DNA of 64,000 nt. Origin: Pseudoduganella dura. Lineage in GTDB: Bacteria; Pseudomonadota; Gammaproteobacteria; Burkholderiales; Burkholderiaceae_D. The notes beneath the pieces were generated by a model. It was not told where the DNA came from. It did not search any database and saw only the letters and a program-made list of their open reading frames with translations. Positions 33,006-42,325 of this stretch are shown here, in pieces (positions within the stretch are counted from its first letter, which is position 1; every line of letters starts with the position of its first letter). The stretch spans positions 6,758,001 through 6,822,000 of the forward strand of contig NZ_WNWM01000002.1 of the NCBI RefSeq assembly GCF_009727155.1. The letters are read 5' to 3'. A program made the translations under genes and the position numbers.

Positions 33006-34925
33006 ATGAAAAAAGTCGCTGCCACCATGCTTTGTTCGCTGCTCGGCGCCTGCGCCGCGCCAAAGCTGCCCGTGTCGCCGGCCCACGTGACCGAGGCGCC
33101 CCGCCCGGCCGGGGCGATTCCCGAACCGGTGCAGCACAGCGCCGCGCTGCCGCGGCCGCAGGCGGCCGCGCGGGCGGAGACCTTCAGCGTCACCGTGCAC
33201 CGCGCGCCGGTGGAATCGGTACTGTTCGCGCTGGCCCGCGATGCCGGCATGAACGTGGACGTGCACCCGGCGATCACCGGCGTCGTCACGCTGAATGCCC
33301 TCGACCAGACCTTGCAGCAGTTGCTGGAAAGAATTTCCCGGCAGGTCGACATGCGCTACGAGATCGACGGCAGCACCTTGCTGGTGTTGCCGGACGAAGC
33401 GCACTGGCGCAATTACCGCATCGATTATGTCAATATCGCGCGCAGTACCAGCAGCAACGTCAATATCGCCACGCAGATATCAACGACCGGCGGTTCGGCG
33501 GGTACCAGCGTCACGGGCTCGAACACGGGCGCCGGTACGCTGCCGGCGGCCGGCACGAGCATGTCGTCCGGCAATAACAACTCCACGACCGTCGTCACGA
33601 ACCGGGCCGACAACAACTTCTGGTACAACCTGGAAAAGAACATCCGCGACATGCTGCGGCCAACCAACCTGAACGACCCGCTGGCCGATCCGCTGGCGCA
33701 ACTGCGCGAACAGACGGCCATGATGGCCGCGCCGGGCGGCGGCGCCCAGCAGGCCGGACAGCAACCGGGCCAGCAGCCCGGCCAGCCGAGTAACCAGCAG
33801 GGCGCGGCGCAAGGCGGCGGTTACCAGCCGGCCTACACGGCGCCGGGCGGTGCCACGCAGCCGGCGGACGCCGGCTACCCCGGCGTGCAGGCCGGCGCGG
33901 CGCAGGGACGCGCGGCGGCCCAGCGCATCGCCCCGTCCGTCATCGTCAACCCGGAAGCGGGCATCGTCACCGTGCGCGCCAGCAGCCGCCAGCACGACAA
34001 GGTGCGCGAATTCCTCGACACGCTGCAGGCCGCGGCCAAGCGCCAGGTGATGATCGAGGCGACCATCCTCGAGGTGCGCCTGTCCGACCAGTACCAGCAA
34101 GGGATCAACTGGCAGCGCATGGCCAGCGGCGGCGCCGTCTTCGGCCAGGGCAACATGGACTCGAACCGGCCGCTGACGGGCGTCAACGCGAACAGCAACG
34201 GCATGTTCAGCCTGACCTACTTCAACCCGCTGAGCGCGATCGGCAACATCCGCACCGCCATCCAGCTGCTGGAATCGTTCGGCAAGGTGCAGGTGCTGTC
34301 GAGTCCGAAGCTGAGCGTCTTGAACAACCAGACGGCGCTGCTGAAAGTGGTCGACAACAACATCTTCTTCACGCTGAAGGTCACGCCCGCCGTGACCAAT
34401 TCCAGCGGCGGCATCGCGTCGCCGGCCACCTATGAATCGCGGGTGGAGACGGTGCCGGTCGGCTTCGTGATGAGCGTGACACCCCAGATTTCGGACGAAG
34501 GCGAAATCACGCTGAACGTGCGGCCCACCATCACGCGGATCGTCGACCAGGTGCCCGATCCGAATCCGGAACTGGCGCGGCTCGGCGTCACCAGCAACGT
34601 GCCGGTGATCCAGGCGCGCGAGCTGGAATCGGTGATGAAGCTGTTCAGCGGCCAGACCGCGGTGATGGGCGGCCTGATGCAGGATTCCGTGGACAATACC
34701 AAGGATGGGCTGCCGTTGCTGTCGCGGGTGCCGCTGCTCGGCAACCTGCTGTCCTACCGTAACGAAGGAACCAGCAAGACCGAACTGGTGATCTTCCTGC
34801 GCGCCGTCGTCGTCAGGGATGCCAGCATGGAAGGCGATTACCGCGACCTGCGCCACCTGTTGCCGGGCAAGGAGCCGCTGAACCGCGAACCGTATGGCGT
34901 CACGCCGCCGGCGGTGTCGCCATGA
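33006..34925 (+). CDS. Secretin of the second pilus-like system (MshL/GspD type)
   Basis: 639 residues, with a lipoprotein signal ending LLGAC (Cys 16). An N0-type domain (FSVTVHRAPVESVLFALARDAGMNVDVHPAITG) is followed by NYRIDYVNIAR, a Ser/Thr/Asn-rich and then Gln/Gly/Pro-rich linker (about 150-305), an N1-like repeat (SVIVNPEAGIVTVRASSRQHDKVREFL) and the secretin domain (VQVLSSPKLSVLNNQTALLKVVDN, GGLMQDSVDNTKDGLPLLSRVPLLGNLLSYR). It should form the outer-membrane gate of this system. The layout is MshL-like but the long low-complexity linker is much bigger. Its end overlaps the next gene (ATGA). Confidence 0.92.
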   Translation: MKKVAATMLCSLLGACAAPKLPVSPAHVTEAPRPAGAIPEPVQHSAALPRPQAAARAETFSVTVHRAPVESVLFALARDAGMNVDVHPAITGVVTLNALDQTLQQLLERISRQVDMRYEIDGSTLLVLPDEAHWRNYRIDYVNIARSTSSNVNIATQISTTGGSAGTSVTGSNTGAGTLPAAGTSMSSGNNNSTTVVTNRADNNFWYNLEKNIRDMLRPTNLNDPLADPLAQLREQTAMMAAPGGGAQQAGQQPGQQPGQPSNQQGAAQGGGYQPAYTAPGGATQPADAGYPGVQAGAAQGRAAAQRIAPSVIVNPEAGIVTVRASSRQHDKVREFLDTLQAAAKRQVMIEATILEVRLSDQYQQGINWQRMASGGAVFGQGNMDSNRPLTGVNANSNGMFSLTYFNPLSAIGNIRTAIQLLESFGKVQVLSSPKLSVLNNQTALLKVVDNNIFFTLKVTPAVTNSSGGIASPATYESRVETVPVGFVMSVTPQISDEGEITLNVRPTITRIVDQVPDPNPELARLGVTSNVPVIQARELESVMKLFSGQTAVMGGLMQDSVDNTKDGLPLLSRVPLLGNLLSYRNEGTSKTELVIFLRAVVVRDASMEGDYRDLRHLLPGKEPLNREPYGVTPPAVSP

Positions 34926-36703
34926 GCCTGCTGATGCAAGCCCTGAAGAAAGCCGAGCGCGCGCGCCAGAGCGGCCTGCAGGAGGAAGACCTGCGGGACG
35001 CGCCGTACATGGAGCACGGCACCGCCGACACGCCGGCCGGGAGCGGCGCGGGCATCGACAGCCCGGGCATGGGCAACGCGGCCATCGACGGCCCGGCGCC
35101 GGCCTTCGGCGGCGGCCTGGAACTGAGCCTGGAACCGCTCGATGCGCCGGCGCGCGCCGAACCGGCGCCGCCGCTGCCGTCGTCACCGCCGCCGCCGCCG
35201 CCGATCCAGCCGGCAGTGGAGGCAACACATAACCCGGTACCGCCGCAGGCCCGCCACGAAGGCGCGCGCGCCCGCACGGACAGCGCCGAGATTCCCGTCG
35301 CCGACGCCCGTGCCGCCGCCAGCCCGGCCGGCGCGATGCCGGACAACCGCCGCGGTTCCGCCCAGCCCGAACGCCGGGCGGTCCCGCGCAGCACGGCAGG
35401 AAGAAACGACAACACGTCCGGCATCGACATGGGCCAGCTGCGCCTGGCCGGGCTCGCCGCCATCCTCGTGATCGTCGCCGGCACGTTCGGCTATGTGTAC
35501 TGGCAGGCCGTGAGCGGACCGGGCCCCGGCGCCAGCCTGCCGATGGTGCCGATGCCGCCGCCGAGCGCCACCGGCGCCACCAATGCCACGGCCGATGGCG
35601 GCATCCCCGTCGCCCCCGCCGTTCCGCCGTTCGGTCCATTGGGCACGCCCGCCCCCGGCACCGATGCCAACGGTAACAGTAACGGTAACGGCGCAGGGTA
35701 CGGTGGCGGCAGCGCCGCCGCCCCGGCCACGACACAGGCATTGCCCGACGCGGTGCCGCCGGCGGCTACGCCGGTGCCGGCCGACCCGCTCCCGGCGGCC
35801 TCGCGCGGCCGGCGCGCCGGCAGCACAGCCGGCCCCACGGCCGCGCAGCTGGCGGCGATCGCCGACCCCGAGGCGCGCCGCGAAGCGCAGCGCGATGCGG
35901 ACGAACGTGCCGACCGCGAGGCGCGCATGCAGGCGCAGTCGCTCTACGCGGGGGCACCCGACAACGTCCCGCCGCCCGGCGCGTCCGCGCCGGCCTACGC
36001 GCCGGCCGGCACACCCGCCGCGGACGTTCAGGTGGCACGCGGCGCGTCCGCCCCGGCGATCAACCCCGCGGTGCAGGCCGGCTACGCCGCGTTCGGCGCC
36101 GGCGACCTGGCCACGGCGCGCCTGCAATACGCGGCGGCACTGCGCCAAGACCCGAACAACCGCGATGCGCTGCTCGGCAGCGCGGTGATCGCCGCGCGCG
36201 AACGGCGCGACGACGACGCCGCCGGCTTCTACGCCCGCCTGCTGGCCGCCAATCCGCGCGATGTCGAGGCGATCGCCGGCCTGGCCGGGCTGCGGCCGGG
36301 CGACGGCGACCGCGCCGAGATCCGGCTCAAGGGCGTGCTGCGCAACAACCAGGACGCGCCGTCGGTTCACTTTGCACTGGGCAACCTCTATGCGCGCCAG
36401 GGCCGCTGGCAGGAAGCCCAGCAAGCCTATTTCCGGGCGTGGTCCGCGGCACCGGACAACGCCGACTATGCGTTCAACCTGGCCGTCGGCCTCGACCGCC
36501 TGAACCAGGGGCGCCTGGCGCGCGACTATTACGGGCGGGCGCTTGCGCTGGCCGCCGGCGGCGCGGCCGCCTTCGACCGGATGGCGGTGCAGCGGCGCAT
36601 GCAGGAGCTGGCCCCGGCCGGCGCTGCCGCGGCCGCTCCCCTGACGGTGCCGGCACCCGTGCCGGCCGATGCCCAGGTGCCGGCCGCGCGCGTGGGGAAT
36701 TGA
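34922..36703 (+). CDS. Membrane-anchored TPR protein, MshN/GspB-like, second system
   Basis: 593 residues. It opens with MSLLMQALKKAERARQ, a cytoplasmic leader common to pilus/T2SS TPR proteins, followed by an Ala/Pro-rich stretch, one membrane helix (about 178-198), a very long Pro/Ala/Gly linker and a C-terminal block of TPR repeats (VQAGYAAFGAGDLATARLQY to NLAVGLDRLNQGRLARDYYG, about 380-560). Its place directly after the secretin mirrors mshN after mshL-M. It probably scaffolds the secretin or pseudopilus in the periplasm. The frame is uniformly high GC and low complexity, so antisense frames are long but meaningless. Confidence 0.85.
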   Translation: MSLLMQALKKAERARQSGLQEEDLRDAPYMEHGTADTPAGSGAGIDSPGMGNAAIDGPAPAFGGGLELSLEPLDAPARAEPAPPLPSSPPPPPPIQPAVEATHNPVPPQARHEGARARTDSAEIPVADARAAASPAGAMPDNRRGSAQPERRAVPRSTAGRNDNTSGIDMGQLRLAGLAAILVIVAGTFGYVYWQAVSGPGPGASLPMVPMPPPSATGATNATADGGIPVAPAVPPFGPLGTPAPGTDANGNSNGNGAGYGGGSAAAPATTQALPDAVPPAATPVPADPLPAASRGRRAGSTAGPTAAQLAAIADPEARREAQRDADERADREARMQAQSLYAGAPDNVPPPGASAPAYAPAGTPAADVQVARGASAPAINPAVQAGYAAFGAGDLATARLQYAAALRQDPNNRDALLGSAVIAARERRDDDAAGFYARLLAANPRDVEAIAGLAGLRPGDGDRAEIRLKGVLRNNQDAPSVHFALGNLYARQGRWQEAQQAYFRAWSAAPDNADYAFNLAVGLDRLNQGRLARDYYGRALALAAGGAAAFDRMAVQRRMQELAPAGAAAAAPLTVPAPVPADAQVPAARVGN

Positions 36704-36708
36704 GCACG

Positions 36709-38418
36709 ATGGCGGAACCGTTAAAGCTGCCGATCGGCAAGCTACTCATCGACAAGGGCGTGATCAGCGAGGATCAGCTGCGCATCGCGCTGATCGAGCA
36801 GAGGCGCGAGCGCGAGCCGCTCGGCAAGCTGCTGGTGGGCATGGGCTTCGTCACCGAAGCCACGATCCGCGAGGCGCTGTCGGAAAACCTCAACACCCAG
36901 TCCGCCGACCTGAACAGCCTGGTGGTCGACGCGATCGCGCTGAAGCTGATCCCGAAGGACGTGGCCAAGCGCTACAGCGTGTTCCCGATCGTCTACGAGC
37001 GCGACAGGGACAATCTCGTGCTGGCGATGTCCAATACCAGCAACATCGTCGCGCTGGACCAGATCCACGCCATGCTGGTCAAGGGCATCACGATCACGCC
37101 GCTGCTGGTCAACGATTCGGACATCGCCCGCGCGATCGACCAGTATTACGGCTTCGAGCTGTCGATCGACGGCATCCTGCAGGAGATCGAAACGGGCGAT
37201 TCGAATTACCAGGGCACGTCCGACGAATACAGCCACCCGATGGTGCGCCTGATCGACGCGCTGCTGGCGGACGCGGTGCAGAACGGCGCCTCGGACGTGC
37301 ACTTCGAACCGGAACAGAGTTTTCTACGCATCCGCTACCGCATCGACGGCATCCTGCGCCAGATCCGCAGCCTGCACAAATCGTACTGGCCGGCGATGGC
37401 CGTGCGGCTGAAAGTGATCAGCAACATGAACATCGCCGAGACCCGCGCGCCGCAGGACGGCCGCATCGCGATCAAGTTTTCCGGCCGGCAGATCGACTTT
37501 CGCGCCAGCGCCCAGCCCACCACGCACGGCGAGAATTTCGTGCTGCGCGTGCTGGACCGCCAGAAAGGCATCGTACCGCTCGACGGGCTGGGACTGGCCG
37601 AGCACGAACTCGACGTCCTGAAGCTGATGATCGCCCGTCCCGACGGGCTGATCCTCGTGACCGGCCCGACCGGCAGCGGCAAGACCACCACGCTGTATTC
37701 GATCCTGAACCACATCAACACCGAAGGCGTCAACATCATGACGCTGGAAGACCCGGTCGAGTACCCGATGAACATGATCCGCCAGACCTCGGTGAACGAA
37801 TCGGCCAAGCTGGGCTTCGCGGACGGCATCCGCTCGATCCTGCGCCAGGACCCGGACGTGATCCTGGTCGGCGAGATCCGCGACAAGGAAACCGCCGACA
37901 TGGCGCTGGCCGCCGCGATGACGGGCCACCAGGTGTATTCGACGCTGCACACCAATTCCGCGGTGGGCGCGATTCCCCGCCTGCTCGACATCGGCGTGAT
38001 CGCCGATGTGCTGGCCGGGAACATCATCGGCATCATCGCGCAGCGCCTGGTGCGGCGGCTGTGCATGCATTGCCGCGAAGGCTTCGAGGCGGACGACCTG
38101 GAGCGCCGGCTGCTCGGGCTCGAGTCCGGCGATGCCCTCGCGACCCGCAGCCCGGTCACGATCTACCGCGCCGTGGGCTGCGAGCGTTGCGCGCACCAGG
38201 GCTACAAGGGCCGCGTGGCGATCATGGAACTGCTGAAAATGAACGCCGAGCTCGATGAACTGGTGGCACGCCGCGCCGCGGTGCGCGAACTGCGCGCCGC
38301 GGCCCATGCGGCCGGCTTCCGCTCGCTGGTGGACGACGGCATGCGCCGCGTGCTGCAGGGCGTGACGACGATCGACGAGATCTCGCGCGTGGTCGATCTG
38401 ACGGACAGGCTGGCCTGA
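36709..38418 (+). CDS. Assembly ATPase GspE/MshE-like with MshEN-type domain, second system
   Basis: 569 residues, a close architectural match of MshE: two N-terminal helical motifs (PIGKLLIDKGVISEDQLRIA and PLGKLLVGMGFVTEATIREA, residues 8-57) of the MshEN/T2SSE-N type, Walker A GPTGSGKT (319-326), Walker B DPDVILVGEIRD and a tetracysteine (CMHC, CERC). It should power pseudopilin insertion. The first motifs start with Pro-Ile/Leu-Gly rather than Arg-Leu-Gly, so c-di-GMP binding is less sure than in MshE. ATG 36709 is five bases after the previous stop; its own stop overlaps the next ATG (TGATG). Confidence 0.94.
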   Translation: MAEPLKLPIGKLLIDKGVISEDQLRIALIEQRREREPLGKLLVGMGFVTEATIREALSENLNTQSADLNSLVVDAIALKLIPKDVAKRYSVFPIVYERDRDNLVLAMSNTSNIVALDQIHAMLVKGITITPLLVNDSDIARAIDQYYGFELSIDGILQEIETGDSNYQGTSDEYSHPMVRLIDALLADAVQNGASDVHFEPEQSFLRIRYRIDGILRQIRSLHKSYWPAMAVRLKVISNMNIAETRAPQDGRIAIKFSGRQIDFRASAQPTTHGENFVLRVLDRQKGIVPLDGLGLAEHELDVLKLMIARPDGLILVTGPTGSGKTTTLYSILNHINTEGVNIMTLEDPVEYPMNMIRQTSVNESAKLGFADGIRSILRQDPDVILVGEIRDKETADMALAAAMTGHQVYSTLHTNSAVGAIPRLLDIGVIADVLAGNIIGIIAQRLVRRLCMHCREGFEADDLERRLLGLESGDALATRSPVTIYRAVGCERCAHQGYKGRVAIMELLKMNAELDELVARRAAVRELRAAAHAAGFRSLVDDGMRRVLQGVTTIDEISRVVDLTDRLA

Positions 38419-39623
38419 TGCCGCAATTCATCTACCGCGCCATGGATGCCGCCGGGCAGATCGTGCCGGGCAATATGGACGCGCTGAACGTGCCCGACCT
38501 GGAGCTGCGCCTGCACCGGATGGAGCTGGACCTGATCGACTGCCGGCAGTCGCGCCAGAAGGTGATCGCGCTCGGCCGCCGCAAGATCGACCGGCGCGAC
38601 CTGATCAACTTCTGCTTCCACATGGAGCAGATGGCCAGTGCCGGCGTGCCGATCCTCGACGCGCTGAACGACCTGCGCGACTCGATGGACCATCCGCGCT
38701 TCCGCGAAATCATCACCGACCTGATCGAGAATATCGAGGGCGGCATGCCGCTGTCGAGCGCGCTGCGCAACTATCCCGAGGCATTCGACCAGACCTTCAC
38801 GGGCCTGGTGCGCGCCGGCGAGGAAAGCGGCAAGGTCAACGAAGTGTTCCGCAACCTGGCCGACAGCCTGAAGTGGCAGGACGAACTGGCCGCGCAGGCG
38901 AAGAAGATCATCACCTATCCCGCCATCGTGTTCGTGGTGGTCACGGCCGTGACGTTTTTCCTGATGATCTACCTGGTGCCGCAGCTGACGAGCTTCATCC
39001 GCAACATGGGGCAGGAGCTGCCGCTGCACACCCGCGCCCTGATCGCCATCTCGAACGTGTTCATCGGCTACTGGCACGTGCTGCTCGCCCTGCCCGCCGC
39101 GCTGTGGTTCGGCGGGCGCTGGTGGCTGCGCCGCAACGAGCGCGCCGCCTTCGCGTTCGACCGCGTCAAGCTGCGCGTGTGGCCCGTGGGGCCGGTGCTG
39201 CACAAGATCATACTGGCGCGCTTCGCCACCTTCTTCGCGATGATGTACGGCTCGGGGATCACCATCCTCGAGTGCATCCGGCTGTCCGAGGGCATCGCCG
39301 GCAACCGGGTCGTGGCGGCGGCGCTGCGCCGCGCCGCGCAGCTGATCTCCGAAGGACACAGCGTCAGCGGCGCGTTCGGCCATACCGGCGTGTTCCCGCC
39401 GCTGGTGGTGCGGATGCTGAAAGTGGGCGAAGCCACCGGCGCGCTCGACGGCGCGCTGCGCAACGTGGCCTATTTCTACAACCGCGAAGTGCGCGAGCAG
39501 ATCGAGCGGGTGCAGTCGATGATCGAACCGACGATGACGGTGGTGCTGGGCCTGCTGCTGGGCTGGATCATGCTGTCGGTACTGGGCCCGATCTACGACA
39601 CGATCAGCGCGATCAGGATCTGA
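38418..39623 (+). CDS. Inner-membrane platform protein GspF/PilC-like, second system
   Basis: 401 residues with two T2SSF domains (FCFHMEQMASAGVPILDAL and FATFFAMMYGSGITILECI begin them) and three membrane helices (about 168-192, 213-235, 372-394). It corresponds to MshG/GspF and should form the platform under the pseudopilus, driven by the ATPase encoded just before it. One base separates its stop from the next ATG. Confidence 0.93.
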   Translation: MPQFIYRAMDAAGQIVPGNMDALNVPDLELRLHRMELDLIDCRQSRQKVIALGRRKIDRRDLINFCFHMEQMASAGVPILDALNDLRDSMDHPRFREIITDLIENIEGGMPLSSALRNYPEAFDQTFTGLVRAGEESGKVNEVFRNLADSLKWQDELAAQAKKIITYPAIVFVVVTAVTFFLMIYLVPQLTSFIRNMGQELPLHTRALIAISNVFIGYWHVLLALPAALWFGGRWWLRRNERAAFAFDRVKLRVWPVGPVLHKIILARFATFFAMMYGSGITILECIRLSEGIAGNRVVAAALRRAAQLISEGHSVSGAFGHTGVFPPLVVRMLKVGEATGALDGALRNVAYFYNREVREQIERVQSMIEPTMTVVLGLLLGWIMLSVLGPIYDTISAIRI

Positions 39624-39624
39624 C

Positions 39625-41172
39625 ATGTTGGCGAAACAGCTTTTCTACCTCACCAGCGACCAGCTGCATGCCTACCAGTGGCAGCGCGACACGTTGTCGG
39701 GACCGGACGTGTTCGCCGCCACGCGCGCCGGGCTGGACGATTTCATGGCTTACCTGGACCGCCAGGGCGCCCGCCCCGCCTGGCTGCTGACCGACCTGAT
39801 CGAGGAGGATTTCACCCGGGTGCTGCTGCCGCACGTGCGCGGCCGCAGTGGCCGCACGCTGCGCGAACGCCGGCTGCTGCAGCACTACCGCGACACGCCC
39901 TACCGCACGGCCATCGTGCAGGGCCGCAGCGAAGAAGGCCGCCGCGACGACGTGGTGGTGTTCACGGCGCTGACCAACCCGCTGCTGCTGACTCCGTGGG
40001 TCGACGCGATGGAACTGATGCAGACGCCGCTGGCCGGCATCTACTCGTGCGCGCGGCTCGGCAGCGAGGTGGTGCGCAAGATGGAGGTGCGGCAGCGGCA
40101 CGTGCTGCTCGTCACCCGGCACACGGCGGGCGTGCGCCAGACCTATTTCCGCGACGGCGCCGTGAAGTTCTCGCGGCTCGTGCAGGGCACGCCGGGCGAG
40201 GACCCGGTGCGCTCGCTGGCGGCCGAGACCGCGAAGACGCAGCAGTTCCTCACCAGCGTGCGCCTGCTCGAGCGGGGCAACGTGCTGCACGTGCTGATCC
40301 TCGCCGAAGCGGCCCAGGTCGAAGCCCTGGGCCGGCAATGTACCAGCCGCGCCGAGACGATCTACCGCATCGTGCCGCTCGACCCGCCGGTATCGGCCGA
40401 GCAGCCGATGCAGGTGGCCGAATCGCTGCTGCTGACCATGCTCGGCAAGCATGTCCTGCCGAGCCACTTCCCCACCGGCGCCGCCGGCAACTACTACCGG
40501 CTGTGGCGTGCCCGGCTGTCGCTGTACGCGTCGAGCGCCGTGCTGGCCGTCGCCGGCCTGGCGTGGACCGTCGTCAACCTGGCCTCTTATACGGTTGCGC
40601 ACGGCAATACGGAAGGTTTCCGTTCCGAAACGGCCCACTACCGCGCGAATTACCAGCGCAGCATGTCGAGCATGCCGCCGGCGGTCGACAAGACCGCCAA
40701 CATGCGCGCCGCCGTGCAGATCGACCGCGTGGTCGCCAGGCAGGGGCCGTGGCCGCTGCACATGCTGGGCATGGTCAGCGCGGCGCTCGACAAGTCGCCC
40801 CGCATCCGCATCACGCAGCTCGACTGGCGCGCCCGCGTGCCGGGCGCCGAAAGCAGCCAGTCGCCCGGCGCCGCCGGCACGCCGGCGCTGGTCGCGCCCA
40901 CCTCGTCGCTGGCGCTGGGCATTCCCGCGGCGCCGGCGCAGACACTGCGGCTGCAGGCCGAAGTCATCTCGGCGCCGGACGACTATCGCCGGGTGCTGGG
41001 CGACATGAACGCCTTCGCGCAGCGGCTGGCGGGCATGCCGCGCATGTCGGTCGAAATCGTCCAGCTGCCGTTCGATATCCGCCCGAACGTCAAGCTGTCC
41101 GGCACCGCCGGCGCGGCCGGCGCGAAACCGGATCAAAACAAGTTCACGCTGGACCTCACATGGAATCCCTGA
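39625..41172 (+). CDS. GspL-like fused PilM/PilN-type protein, second system
   Basis: 515 residues. The N-terminal 290 residues are cytoplasmic and look like a divergent actin-fold (HVLLVTRHTAGVRQTYFRDGAVKFSRL, split here for reading), then one membrane helix (about 302-324) and a periplasmic part (about 325-515) with a PilN/GspL-like block (LRLQAEVISAPDDYRRVLGDMNAFAQRLAGM). It therefore joins in one chain what MSHA encodes as two genes (mshI and mshI2), as GspL does in type II secretion. I base this on architecture and position; sequence similarity to GspL is low by eye. Confidence 0.65.
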   Translation: MLAKQLFYLTSDQLHAYQWQRDTLSGPDVFAATRAGLDDFMAYLDRQGARPAWLLTDLIEEDFTRVLLPHVRGRSGRTLRERRLLQHYRDTPYRTAIVQGRSEEGRRDDVVVFTALTNPLLLTPWVDAMELMQTPLAGIYSCARLGSEVVRKMEVRQRHVLLVTRHTAGVRQTYFRDGAVKFSRLVQGTPGEDPVRSLAAETAKTQQFLTSVRLLERGNVLHVLILAEAAQVEALGRQCTSRAETIYRIVPLDPPVSAEQPMQVAESLLLTMLGKHVLPSHFPTGAAGNYYRLWRARLSLYASSAVLAVAGLAWTVVNLASYTVAHGNTEGFRSETAHYRANYQRSMSSMPPAVDKTANMRAAVQIDRVVARQGPWPLHMLGMVSAALDKSPRIRITQLDWRARVPGAESSQSPGAAGTPALVAPTSSLALGIPAAPAQTLRLQAEVISAPDDYRRVLGDMNAFAQRLAGMPRMSVEIVQLPFDIRPNVKLSGTAGAAGAKPDQNKFTLDLTWNP

Positions 41173-41849
41173 ACGCCGCCGCCCCCGCCGCCCGGGCGCC
41201 CTTCATTGCGCGCCGGGCCTTGCCGTACTGGATCCGCGACTTCGCCGTGGTGCGCCCGGCGGTGATCACGTTCGCGGCCGTCACCCTCGTCAGCGTGGCG
41301 TGCGCGCTGGCCAGCCACCTGCAGCTGGCGCAGGCGCGCCAGGACGAACGGCAGGCGCACGACATGCGCGACGCCGCCCGGCGCCGTTTCCTGTATGCCG
41401 AATCCGAGAAGCAGGAGATCCGCTCGTACCAGCCGCTGTTCGTCGAATTGCAGCGGCGCCATTTCGTCGGCGCCGAAAACCGCCTCGACTGGGTGGACGC
41501 GATCCGGCAGATCCAGGAACGCCGGCGGCTGTTGCCGCTGACGTACGAGATCGACCCGCAGCAACCCTACAAGCTCGAAGGCCGCCTGGCCACCGGCGAC
41601 TACCAGCTGCGCGGCAGCCGGATGACGGTGCACATGGACCTGGTGCACGAGATGGACCTGTTCCAGTTCCTGGTCGACCTGCGCCAGCACGGCGTGTTCA
41701 CGGTGCAGCAGTGCTCGATGCGGCGCACCGCCGGTACCGGCGCGGCCAGCGCGGCCGCCGCGCCGGCGGGCAACCTGTCGTCGGACTGCACGCTGCACTG
41801 GCTGACACTGACACCCGGGGTGCGCCGCGCCGCGGGAGCCGCCCGATGA
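41160..41849 (+). CDS. PilO/GspM-like inner-membrane protein, second system
   Basis: 229 residues. One membrane helix at about residues 34-56 is followed by a charged coiled-coil-like stretch (QARQDERQAHDMRDAARRRF) and a small periplasmic domain (LTYEIDPQQPYKLEGRLATGDYQLRGSRMTVHMDLVHEMDLFQFL), the PilO/MshJ pattern. The start codon lies 13 bases inside the end of the GspL-like gene and its stop overlaps the next ATG, so the three assembly proteins are tightly coupled. Two Cys are present near the C-terminus. Confidence 0.7.
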   Translation: MESLNAAAPAARAPFIARRALPYWIRDFAVVRPAVITFAAVTLVSVACALASHLQLAQARQDERQAHDMRDAARRRFLYAESEKQEIRSYQPLFVELQRRHFVGAENRLDWVDAIRQIQERRRLLPLTYEIDPQQPYKLEGRLATGDYQLRGSRMTVHMDLVHEMDLFQFLVDLRQHGVFTVQQCSMRRTAGTGAASAAAAPAGNLSSDCTLHWLTLTPGVRRAAGAAR

Positions 41850-42325
41850 GCCGCGCATTGCATCGCCCGGCCCGGCCCGGCCTGTCCGCCGCCCTGCTGG
41901 CCGCGGCACTGTGCCTCGCCGCCCCGCCGGTATCGGCCCAGTACACCGAACCCGCGCTGGGGCGCCTGTTCACGGCCCCGGACGAGCGGATGCGGCTCGA
42001 CCGCGACCGCGCCAGCGCGCCCACCGTGGCGCAGCAGGCGCAGGCGCAAATCCAGGTCCAGGAGCAGCAAGCCGCGGCGGCCGCGATGACCGGGCCGGCC
42101 GCGGGCACTCCGGCGCCGCCGCCGGCGCCGCTGCGGCTGACCGGCGTGGTGCGCCGCAGCGACGGCCGCGCCACGGTATGGATCGACGACGAGCCGCGCG
42201 AGACCACGCTGGCCAGGTACAAGGCCGGGGGCGCGATCCCGGTCGAGACCCCGCGCGGCAGCGTGCTGGTCAAGCCCGGCCAGAGCGTCGACCCGAACGA
42301 TGGCACGATCCGCGAACCGCGCTGA
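41846..42325 (+). CDS. PilP/MshK-like periplasmic protein, second system
   Basis: 159 residues. A signal peptide ends in PPVSA|QY, then a Gln/Ala-rich helix and a small beta domain (LRLTGVVRRSDGRATVWIDDEPRETTLARY ... GSVLVKPGQSV), the sort found in PilP, MshK and GspC HR domains. By position it would connect the inner-membrane complex to the secretin. Its end overlaps the next gene by 26 bases. Confidence 0.7.
   Translation: MSRALHRPARPGLSAALLAAALCLAAPPVSAQYTEPALGRLFTAPDERMRLDRDRASAPTVAQQAQAQIQVQEQQAAAAAMTGPAAGTPAPPPAPLRLTGVVRRSDGRATVWIDDEPRETTLARYKAGGAIPVETPRGSVLVKPGQSVDPNDGTIREPR

Noticed and set aside
39678..41159. Frame running into the GspM-like gene from far upstream
   Set aside because: The first 490 or so codons are out of frame with the GspL-like gene and Arg/Pro-rich; only the part from 41160 reads as protein.
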